Assembly (NCBI RefSeq): GCF_902497555.1
Contig: NZ_CABVGP010000003.1
Location: forward strand, 1,054,001-1,118,000
Direction of reading: 5' to 3'
Source: Amycolatopsis camponoti
Lineage (GTDB): Bacteria > Actinomycetota > Actinomycetes > Mycobacteriales > Pseudonocardiaceae
DNA length: 64,000 nucleotides
Numbering within the stretch: the stretch's first letter is position 1; every line of letters begins with the position of its first letter. The notes under the pieces are model-generated. The model was given only the letters and a program-made list of their open reading frames with translations, did no database searches and was not told where the DNA came from. Below are positions 58,172 through 64,000 of this stretch, in pieces. Both the position numbers and the translations under genes were made by a program.

Positions 58172-59208
58172 CAGCCGTTCTGCTTCGACGTCGGCGGGGC
58201 CGAGTTCGACGCGGTCGGCCCGCCGCCCCCGTCCGACGGCGGGCCGCCGTCCTGGGGCTGGCCGGCATCGGGGCCGTCGGGACCGGCCGGGGCGGCCTTG
58301 ATGCTGCCGGTCACCGCCTGCAGTCCGCTCTTGTCCGGCAGCAGCGCCGCCACCTTGCAGTTGACCTTGGTCGACCCGGCGTCCCAGCTCTCCTGCTCCC
58401 GCAGGTCCCAGGTCAGGATCAGCTTCTTCGCGTCCAGGTCGGCGCCGCCCGTGTAGTCCGCCGCCTGCTTGGTGCACTCGGTGTCGAGCCAGGCCTTCTG
58501 GTCGTCCTGCGACGGGTAGGTGTCCTTGAACTTCGTCTTGAGGTCGAGGATCGCGATGATCTCGTAGGAGTGCGGCTTGGTGCACTCGAGCGGGTCGCCG
58601 ACGCCCTTGCCCTGCAGCGCGAGGCAGGTGCCCGGCTCGAACACGAGCGACTGGTCCTGCTCCTTGGCCGGTCCGGTGGTCGCCAGCAGCGTGCCGCCGG
58701 GGCCCGCCCACTGCAGGCCGCACCGCAGCTGGCGGTCGCCGTCGTCCCACTGCGACGGCGTCGGGCGCAGCAGGTTCGTCGTGAGCTTGCCGTACGGGTC
58801 GAGGTTGTGGCCGAGGTACGGCTTCACGTCCGAGGTGCACTTCTGCTGGGCGATCTGCTGCCACTGCTCCAGCGACGGCACCGGCGCGCCCTCCGGGAAC
58901 TGGGCGCCGATGTCCACGAGCGCGGTCACCTCGAACTTGTGCGGCTGCGTGCAGGCCACCTTGTTCGCGTCGCTCGCGTCGGCGTTGTTCCAGGTCAGGC
59001 AGCTGCCTGGCGGTGAGTGGAACGCCTCCTCCGCCGCCGGGGAGAGCTTTCCCGCCCCGCCGCCGGACCCGCCGGCGAAGCCGCCGCTGCCGGTGAACAG
59101 GACGCTGAGGGCGAGCGCGATGAGCGCGCCCGCGAAGATCCCGCCCATCACGACGCGGGTGCGCAGCGTCTGTGTGGCGGCAGGGAACCGATCGGCGCTG
59201 GGAGACAT
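58171..59208 (-). CDS. septum formation family protein
   Basis: This 345-residue membrane-anchored protein has one helix (about 20-41), a Gly-rich spacer and two similar outer domains with cysteine pairs. The first contains SCLTWNNADASDANKVACTQPHKFEVTALVDI and the second CLALQGKGVGDPLECTKPHSYEIIAILDL. These C...C-x-x-PH repeats mark the septum formation family of actinomycetes. The C-terminus is Gly/Pro/Asp-rich. The ATG at 59208 is used since the preceding in-frame ATG (59271) gives a Ser/Arg-rich extension that does not match. It overlaps the metallopeptidase gene. Confidence 0.85.
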   Translation of the reverse strand: MSPSADRFPAATQTLRTRVVMGGIFAGALIALALSVLFTGSGGFAGGSGGGAGKLSPAAEEAFHSPPGSCLTWNNADASDANKVACTQPHKFEVTALVDIGAQFPEGAPVPSLEQWQQIAQQKCTSDVKPYLGHNLDPYGKLTTNLLRPTPSQWDDGDRQLRCGLQWAGPGGTLLATTGPAKEQDQSLVFEPGTCLALQGKGVGDPLECTKPHSYEIIAILDLKTKFKDTYPSQDDQKAWLDTECTKQAADYTGGADLDAKKLILTWDLREQESWDAGSTKVNCKVAALLPDKSGLQAVTGSIKAAPAGPDGPDAGQPQDGGPPSDGGGGPTASNSAPPTSKQNG

Positions 59209-59303
59209 CGCAGTCCATGATGCCCGCGCCGCGTGCGACGTGCGCGACCTAGGGTGGTTAGGGTGGGTCACGGTTTCGTGGTGGCCGGGATTACGGAGCG
59301 CAC

Positions 59304-59915
59304 ATGACGCAGGACAACAACACTGGGGACCAGCCGCCCCCCGAGCCGCCGAAGCGCGGTTCGATGAGATTCCAGGACTCGAACACGCGGCCCAAGCAGC
59401 CGTCGGTTGCGGAGCAGCGAGCCCGACAGCAGGCCCTCGTCCAAGAGGAGCGGGACGCCGAGCTGGCCCGTCAGGCCGACGCCAAGGCAGCGACCCGGCG
59501 GAAGATCCTGATCGGCAGCGGTGTGACCGTGGGCCTCGTCGGCCTGGTCGCGACGTTCTACACCGTCGCGAAGCCGGAGGGCGACGTCACCGCCGTCTGC
59601 ACCGACAACAGCGGTGTCATCCAGAACGACGACAACTGCGACGAGAACTACGTCACCAGTCACGGCGGGTACTCCAGCGGAGGCTTCCTGTTCCTGCCGA
59701 TCGGCGGAGGCGGCTACAACAGCTACCGCTACAACTACGGCGGCACCGGCGCCATCGGGCAGCGCGTGTCCGGCGGTTCGTACGACGCGCCGTCGTCGCG
59801 CACCAACGTCAGCACGAAGTCCGGCAAGTCCGTCCAGCGCGGCGGCTTCGGCATCAGCGGCAAGAGCGGCAGCACCGGGGGCACCGGCGGCAGCGGCAAG
59901 AGCGGGGGATCGTAG
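59304..59915 (+). CDS. YjfM/YgiB-like (DUF1190-type) membrane protein
   Basis: This 203-residue protein has a charged N-terminus (about 1-65), one helix (about 72-90) and an outer domain. The outer part carries paired Cys (VCTDNSGVIQNDDNCDENYV), then a Gly/Tyr/Ser-rich stretch and a very Gly/Ser/Lys-rich end (GKSGSTGGTGGSGKSGG). Single-helix proteins with a Gly/Tyr/Ser-rich tail before a glutathionylspermidine-synthase-like gene correspond to YjfM/YgiB. The DUF1190 call rests on this context plus the Cys pair and Gly/Tyr/Ser tail. The GTG of the next gene starts immediately after this stop. Confidence 0.7.
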   Translation: MTQDNNTGDQPPPEPPKRGSMRFQDSNTRPKQPSVAEQRARQQALVQEERDAELARQADAKAATRRKILIGSGVTVGLVGLVATFYTVAKPEGDVTAVCTDNSGVIQNDDNCDENYVTSHGGYSSGGFLFLPIGGGGYNSYRYNYGGTGAIGQRVSGGSYDAPSSRTNVSTKSGKSVQRGGFGISGKSGSTGGTGGSGKSGGS

Positions 59916-61082
59916 GTGTACCGGGACCGGCGTGAGCCGCGGCGCGACTGGCAGCGGATCGTCGAGGAGCAGGGGCTCGTCTACGGCACGCCGGCCCGCG
60001 ACAACAGCGGGCGGATGCGGCCCTACTGGGACGAGTCCGTGCACTACGTCTTCGACATGGACGAGGTCCTCTCGCTCGAGGCCGACGTCGAACTGCTGCA
60101 TTCGATGTGCCTGGAGGCCGTCGACAACGTCGTGACCACCGAGGGCTACCAGCGGTTCGGCATCCCCGAGTGGGTCTGGCCGCACATCGCCGAGTCGTGG
60201 AAGCGCCAGGACCCGCACGTCTACGGGCGGTTCGACCTGCGCTACGACGGCAAGTCGCCGGCGAAGCTGCTCGAGTACAACGCGGACACGCCGACCACGC
60301 TGCTGGAGGCGTCACTGCTGCAGTGGCACTGGAAGACCGACGTCTTCCCGGACGACGACCAGTGGAACTCGATCCACGAGAAGCTCGTCGAGCGGTGGGC
60401 GTTCCTGCGGGACAAGCTGCCGTCGAACGAGCTGCACTTCACCTGGTCGGCCGCGGATCCGAGTGGCGAGGACAACGTCACCACGGCGTACCTGCAGGAA
60501 ACCGCGGCCGAGGCCGGCCTCGACACGGTGGGCCTGGCGATCGAGGAGATCGGCTGGGACCCGGTGCTCAAGCGGTTCGTCGACCTCGAAGAGTCGCAGA
60601 TGGCGACCGTGCTGAAGCTGTACCCGTGGGAGTGGGTGGTCGACGAGGAGTTCGGCCGCAACGCCGTCGAGTCGCTGCCGCGGACGCTGTGGATCGAGCC
60701 GCTCTGGAAGATGATCCTCTCCAACAAGACGCTGCTCGCGATCCTGTGGGAGAACTACCCGGGCCACCCGAACCTGCTGCCCGCGTTCGCCGACGACCCC
60801 GGCCTGCTCACGGAGTACGTCCGCAAGCCCAAGCTGGGCCGCGAGGGCGCGAACGTCCAGATCGTCGCGACCGGCTACGAGACCCAGACCGACGGCGTCT
60901 ACGGCGCCGAAGGCTTCGTCTACCAGGCGTTCGACCCCCTGCCCGAGTTCGACGGCTACCGGCCGGCGCTGGGCGCGTGGATCGTCGGGGACAGCTCCGC
61001 GGGCCTCGGCATCCGGGAGACCGGCGGCCTGGTCACCGACGACGGTGCGGCATTTGTCCCACATCGCATCGTCGAGTCGTGA
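59916..61082 (+). CDS. glutathionylspermidine synthase-like ATP-grasp protein (YjfC/YgiC-like)
   Basis: This 388-residue ATP-grasp ligase of the glutathionylspermidine synthase-like family lacks the amidase domain of the true enzyme. Motifs are VYGTPARDN...YWDESVHYVFD, RFDLRYDG and KLLEYNADTPTTLLEASLLQW (pre-grasp region). The C-terminal PKLGREGANVQIVATG with the nucleotide-binding loop, and GAWIVGDSSAGLGIRETGGLVTDD, follow. Members (E. coli YjfC/YgiC) form an amide bond between an unknown carboxyl substrate and an amine, thought to involve a membrane-linked partner. It is flanked by DUF1190-like and DUF350 genes, matching the YjfM-YjfC-YjfL set. Confidence 0.9.
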   Translation: MYRDRREPRRDWQRIVEEQGLVYGTPARDNSGRMRPYWDESVHYVFDMDEVLSLEADVELLHSMCLEAVDNVVTTEGYQRFGIPEWVWPHIAESWKRQDPHVYGRFDLRYDGKSPAKLLEYNADTPTTLLEASLLQWHWKTDVFPDDDQWNSIHEKLVERWAFLRDKLPSNELHFTWSAADPSGEDNVTTAYLQETAAEAGLDTVGLAIEEIGWDPVLKRFVDLEESQMATVLKLYPWEWVVDEEFGRNAVESLPRTLWIEPLWKMILSNKTLLAILWENYPGHPNLLPAFADDPGLLTEYVRKPKLGREGANVQIVATGYETQTDGVYGAEGFVYQAFDPLPEFDGYRPALGAWIVGDSSAGLGIRETGGLVTDDGAAFVPHRIVES

Positions 61083-61127
61083 TAGAACACCGTCGCTGAT
61101 CAGCTCTTTTCTCCTGGGAGACAACTC

Positions 61128-61580
61128 GTGAACACGACCCTTGCGCTGTCCGACACGTTCGGCTCCGACCTCGTGCGGGGGATCGGCGCGATCCTGCTGT
61201 ACGGCGTCATCGGCCTGCTGCTGATGTTCGCCGGCTTCTACGCGATCGACTGGACCACGCCCGGCAAGCTGTCGAAGCTGGTCACGCAGGGCCTGCCGAA
61301 CGCGGTGATCGTGACCGCGTCCGGGATGCTCTCGATGGCGTTCATCGTCGTCGTGGCGATCTTCAACTCGGCCAGCGACCTCACCGAGGGCCTGATCACG
61401 TCGCTGGTCTACGGCCTGCTCGGGATCATCGTCCAGGTGATCGCGGTCCGGCTCCTGGAGTGGGCGACCCGCATCGACGTGGCGTCGACCATCGAGAGCG
61501 AGAAGTTCGCCCCGGTGAGCATCGTCGTCGCGGCGGCGCACATCGGCCTGGGCCTCGTGGTCGCGGTCGGTATTTCCTGA
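61128..61580 (+). CDS. DUF350 (YjfL-like) membrane protein
   Basis: This 150-residue protein has four predicted helices in two related pairs (about 17-40, 60-80, 90-110, 128-148), typical of DUF350. YjfL of E. coli belongs to the same family. The third gene of the set YjfM-YjfC-YjfL, it starts 45 bases after the ATP-grasp gene; CCTGGGAGAC lies before the GTG (a moderate ribosome site). DUF350 proteins probably act in the membrane together with the ATP-grasp ligase (context-based inference). Confidence 0.88.
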   Translation: MNTTLALSDTFGSDLVRGIGAILLYGVIGLLLMFAGFYAIDWTTPGKLSKLVTQGLPNAVIVTASGMLSMAFIVVVAIFNSASDLTEGLITSLVYGLLGIIVQVIAVRLLEWATRIDVASTIESEKFAPVSIVVAAAHIGLGLVVAVGIS

Positions 61581-61658
61581 CCCGGACGTCGTGGGCCATC
61601 CGGTGGGGATGGCCCACGGGCGTGGCCGCGTTCGTCCGTTCGCACTAGCGTGGGGTTC

Positions 61659-62564
61659 GTGCGCCTGCTGAGGACACCGGACGACCGGTTCACGGACCTG
61701 CCCGACTTCCCCTTCGAGCCCAGGTACGTCGAGCTCGACGACCCGCACGGCGGCGTGATCAGAGTCGGGTACGTGGAGGCCGGTCCGGCGGACGGCCCGG
61801 TCGTCCTCCTGCTCCACGGCGAGCCCAGCTGGTCGTTCCTCTACCGCAAGATGCTTCCGGTCCTGGCCGCGGCCGGCCTGCGCGCGATCGCGCCGGACCT
61901 GGTCGGCTTCGGCCGGTCCGACAAGCCCGGCGACCTGGCGGACCACACGTACGCCCGGCACGTCGAGTGGATGCGCGGCTTCGCGTTCGACGCCCTGGAC
62001 CTGCGCGACGTGACCCTGGTCGGCCAGGACTGGGGCGGCTTGATCGGGCTGCGCCTGGTCGCCGAGAACCCTTCGCGGTTCGCGCGGGTCGTCGCGGCCA
62101 ACACGGGCCTGCCGACGGGGGACATCGACATGCCGGCGGTGTGGCATTCGTTCCGCGAGGCCGTGGAGAAGGCCCCGGTCCTGGACGTGGCGAGGTTCGT
62201 CCAGTCGGGCTGCCGGTCTTCCTTGTCGGAAGAAGTGCGCGCGGCTTACGACGCGCCGTTCCCGAACGAGATGTACAAGGCGGCTCCCCGGGCGATGCCC
62301 GGTCTGGTGCCCTACCGGCCGGACGACCCGGCTTCGGAAGCGAACCGGGCGGCGTGGAAGACGTTGACGGACCTGGAAATCCCGTTCCTGGTGGCGTTCT
62401 CCGACGGCGACCCGATCACGGGCGGCATGGCCCCGATCCTGAAGCGCTCGATGAAGGGAGCGCAGGGCTTGGAGCACCCGGTGATCGCGGGAGCGGGGCA
62501 CTTCCTGCAGGAAGACAAGGGCGAGGAGCTGGCAGAGCACGTGGCGCGGTTCGTGCGGGGCTGA
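61659..62564 (+). CDS. haloalkane dehalogenase (DhmA-like alpha/beta hydrolase)
   Basis: This 301-residue hydrolase has the DhmA pattern: LLRTPDDRFTDLPDFPFEP at the start and LLHGEPSWSFLYR with the halide-binding Trp. The nucleophile Asp is in VGQDWGGLIG (with the second Trp next to it) and the catalytic His is in AGHFLQEDKGEE. The acid is likely Asp in FSDGD. It splits carbon-halogen bonds, or related esters, in the cytoplasm. The GTG at 61659 matches the family start; a GTG at 61650 would add 3 residues. A large gene-free region with inverted repeats follows the stop. Confidence 0.9.
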   Translation: MRLLRTPDDRFTDLPDFPFEPRYVELDDPHGGVIRVGYVEAGPADGPVVLLLHGEPSWSFLYRKMLPVLAAAGLRAIAPDLVGFGRSDKPGDLADHTYARHVEWMRGFAFDALDLRDVTLVGQDWGGLIGLRLVAENPSRFARVVAANTGLPTGDIDMPAVWHSFREAVEKAPVLDVARFVQSGCRSSLSEEVRAAYDAPFPNEMYKAAPRAMPGLVPYRPDDPASEANRAAWKTLTDLEIPFLVAFSDGDPITGGMAPILKRSMKGAQGLEHPVIAGAGHFLQEDKGEELAEHVARFVRG

Positions 62565-62610
62565 AGAAGAACCGGCGGCCGGCAACGCAAGCCGACCACG
62601 ACATCACCAG

Positions 62611-62731
62611 ACCTCCCCCGCCCCTCATCCCAGCCGCTTTTCAGTCGGCGGTCGGGTTTGTCAAGGCACGCTTTCCCGCCTTGACAAACGCGAGCGGCGG
62701 CTGAGAGTCCCACCGGAGGGGCGGGGGAGGT
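62611..62731. repeat. nested inverted repeat, outer 16 bp and inner 11 bp
   Basis: ACCTCCCCCGCCCCTC (62611-62626) is complementary to GAGGGGCGGGGGAGGT (62716-62731). Inside it TTTGTCAAGGC (62657-62667) pairs with GCCTTGACAAA (62678-62688). It lies in the gene-free region between the dehalogenase and the aminotransferase, genes that converge here. It would form a long branched hairpin in RNA of either strand. Confidence 0.75.
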
Positions 62732-62860
62732 TGGACCCGCTTTGCCGCGGCAGAGCAGAGTCGGCGGCAGGAGAACAAAAGACTGTCCTCGCCGGACGGG
62801 CAGGCTCTGGGATGGCCGTCCGTCTCGCTGCTGTCTCTCGTTTGAGAGGTGGGTCGCTGG

Positions 62861-62996
62861 GTGGTCATCCCGTCGCCTGAACGAGGCCTATCACTTTGAG
62901 CCGGGCCCGCAAGCTTGCGTTGTCGTCTCGCGTTGGTCTCTGTGTTGCGGGCCCGGCTCAAAGTGATTTGACGGCCTCAGGCGACGGGATGGCCAC
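62861..62996. repeat. large nested inverted repeat, 20-bp outer and 23-bp inner arms
   Basis: The inner arms 62890-62912 and 62945-62967 are perfect reverse complements over 23 bp (ATCACTTTGAGCCGG... and its complement). The outer arms 62861-62880 and 62977-62996 match over 20 bp with one mismatch (CCCGTCGCCTGA core). The central loop is 32 bases. It ends 15 bases before the aminotransferase stop. It may be a bidirectional terminator or a mobile-element-like repeat. Confidence 0.8.
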
Positions 62997-63011
62997 CCAG
63001 CTCTTCTGGTG

Positions 63012-64000
63012 TCAAAGCGCCGCGTGGGTTGCCTTCAGTGCGTCGACCAGGATGTCCAGGCCCTCCTGGGCTTCCTCCGCCGTCAACGTCATCGGTGGGC
63101 CCAGCCTCAGCACGTTGCCGTGCAAACCGCCCTTGCCGATCAGCAGGCCGCGCTTCTTCGTCTCCTCCAGCATTCGGGCCGCCGCCGCGACATGCGGCGT
63201 CGTCGTGCCCGGCTTGATCAGCTCCACGCCGATCATCAAGCCCTTGCCTCGCACCTCGGCCACCAGCGGGCTGTCGACAGCACGCAACCCCGACAGCAGC
63301 TGTGCACCGCGAGCGGCGCAGTTCGCCTGCAGGTCGTGGTCCTTGATGTAGTCGAGCACCGCCGTCGCGCCCGCCATCGAGACCGGGTTGCCGCCGAACG
63401 TCGAGAACGACTGGGCCTGGAAGCAGTCCAGCACGTCCCCTCGGGCCACCACTCCGCCGACCGCCAGGCCGTTGCCGAGGCCCTTCGCGAACGTCATCAT
63501 GTCCGGCGTCACGCCGTGCGCGTCGATGCCCCAGAAGTGCTCGCCCGTGCGGCCCCAGCCCGTCTGGACCTCGTCCGAAACGAACAGCACGCCGTACGAA
63601 TCCAGCACCTCCTTCATCGCGCGGAACAGGCCGTCCGGCGGGAGGCTGAAGCCGCCGACGCCCTGGATCGGCTCGGCGATCAGGCACGCGACGTCGCCCG
63701 CTGTCGCCGTGTCCAGGACGTCCACCAGGTCGGCGACGCAGGCGTCGATGTACGCCGCGTCCGACAGGTCGCGGAACGGGCTGCGGTACCGGTAGCCGCC
63801 GTGGACGTAGTTGACCTTGACCGGGCTCAGCGCCGACGCCGACCAGCCGCGGTTGCCGGTGATCGCGACCGTCCCGAACGACCGGCCGTGGTAGGAGTTG
63901 CGCATCGCCAGCACCTGGTTGCTGCGCCGGAACTGCGTCGCCAGCATCAGCGCCGTGTCGTTGGCCTCGCTGCCGGAGTTCGTGAAGAACACCTTCGCGT
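63012..64000 (-). CDS. class III (PLP-dependent) aminotransferase, 5' end cut by window
   Basis: The visible 329 C-terminal residues belong to an aspartate-aminotransferase-superfamily class III enzyme. GSEANDTALML, YHGRSFGTVAITGN, the Asp in FVSDEVQTGWGRTG and the PLP-binding Lys in TFAKGLGNGLAVG are present. Further, FGGNPVSMAGATAVLDYI and VRGKGLMIGVELI fit the family. Such enzymes act on omega-amino groups such as those of ornithine, beta-alanine or alanine-glyoxylate pairs. The reading frame continues past the window edge at 64000, so the N-terminus is not seen and the GTG at 63992 need not be the true start. Confidence 0.9.
   Translation of the reverse strand, partial: AKVFFTNSGSEANDTALMLATQFRRSNQVLAMRNSYHGRSFGTVAITGNRGWSASALSPVKVNYVHGGYRYRSPFRDLSDAAYIDACVADLVDVLDTATAGDVACLIAEPIQGVGGFSLPPDGLFRAMKEVLDSYGVLFVSDEVQTGWGRTGEHFWGIDAHGVTPDMMTFAKGLGNGLAVGGVVARGDVLDCFQAQSFSTFGGNPVSMAGATAVLDYIKDHDLQANCAARGAQLLSGLRAVDSPLVAEVRGKGLMIGVELIKPGTTTPHVAAAARMLEETKKRGLLIGKGGLHGNVLRLGPPMTLTAEEAQEGLDILVDALKATHAAL

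Larger units (their letters stand above)
62565..63011. other. gene-free convergent intergenic region
   Basis: These 447 bases contain the two nested inverted repeats (62611-62731, 62861-62996) and a middle segment of about 130 bases (GGCAGAGCAG, CCGTCTCGCTG) without an obvious gene. Short open frames cross it but lack a ribosome site and typical codon bias. It may encode a structured RNA, but nothing else supports that. Confidence 0.6.

Overview
This window is high-GC DNA with dense genes, frequent GTG/TTG starts and many 4-base ATGA/GTGA overlaps. It encodes a mycothiol S-conjugate amidase homologue, a DevR-type regulator, DtxR/IdeR-type iron boxes, a PPOX/F420-type oxidoreductase and DUF4328/DUF5926/septum-formation proteins. 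Together these point to an actinomycete chromosome, most likely a Pseudonocardiaceae such as Amycolatopsis (inference). No rRNA, tRNA, CRISPR array, insertion sequence or prophage is visible. Most of the window reads as ordinary chromosomal sequence.

Layout. 1-8.2 kb: the end of a LytS-type sensor kinase, SppA peptidase, a secreted GH16 glucanase with a CBM6-like module, a LytTR response regulator, and two DUF485/solute-sodium-symporter pairs for small carboxylates. 8.3-16.3 kb: rhodanese, a DUF4328 membrane protein, a TetR regulator divergent from an Mca-type amidase with three operator-like palindromes between them, P450, DUF5926, DUF952, a SigE-type sigma factor coupled to a membrane protein, and ferritin. 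16.4-23.2 kb: arginine deiminase, CPBP protease, PPOX protein, DUF2470 haem/iron protein under an IdeR-like box, MFS exporter and LysR regulator. 23.2-31.6 kb: a compact minus-strand operon (binding protein fused to VWA, coiled-coil membrane protein, DUF4231 protein), homogentisate dioxygenase with a divergent unknown gene and IclR regulator, DUF998, GDT1-type cation exporter, and an S41 peptidase.

31.6-40.2 kb is a low-oxygen respiration block: cydA, cydB, a fused CydD-CydC exporter, a DevS-like GAF kinase and a DevR-like regulator. The exporter and the kinase each carry 81-bp in-frame tandem repeats. The kinase also has an apparent one-base frameshift inside its repeat-rich insertion.

40.4-53.6 kb: an excalibur surface protein coupled to a class F sortase, a helicase-associated-domain protein, two degenerate nuclease-like proteins (SNase-like and DnaQ-BRCT-membrane), DUF3024, a 5'-truncated P-loop kinase remnant, a MazG-like hydrolase, an orphan nitrate-sensing-type receptor, two large acidic unknowns, a 51-residue membrane protein, pantothenate kinase and a macro-domain protein. 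53.6-64 kb: prephenate dehydratase with a phosphatase, DUF4232 lipoprotein, MFS exporter, zinc metallopeptidase with a septum-formation protein, a YjfM-YjfC-YjfL-like three-gene set, haloalkane dehalogenase, a gene-free block of nested inverted repeats, and a class III aminotransferase cut by the window edge.

The best leads are the VWA/DUF4231 operon, the 81-bp repeats with the frameshifted kinase, the paired degenerate nucleases, the three DnaA-box-like sites between cydA and cydB, the iron-box-like inverted repeat upstream of ferritin, 21-bp palindromic tandem repeats at two loci, and a recurrent codon-phased motif (TCC-NNN-GTG-GAC) inside genes.
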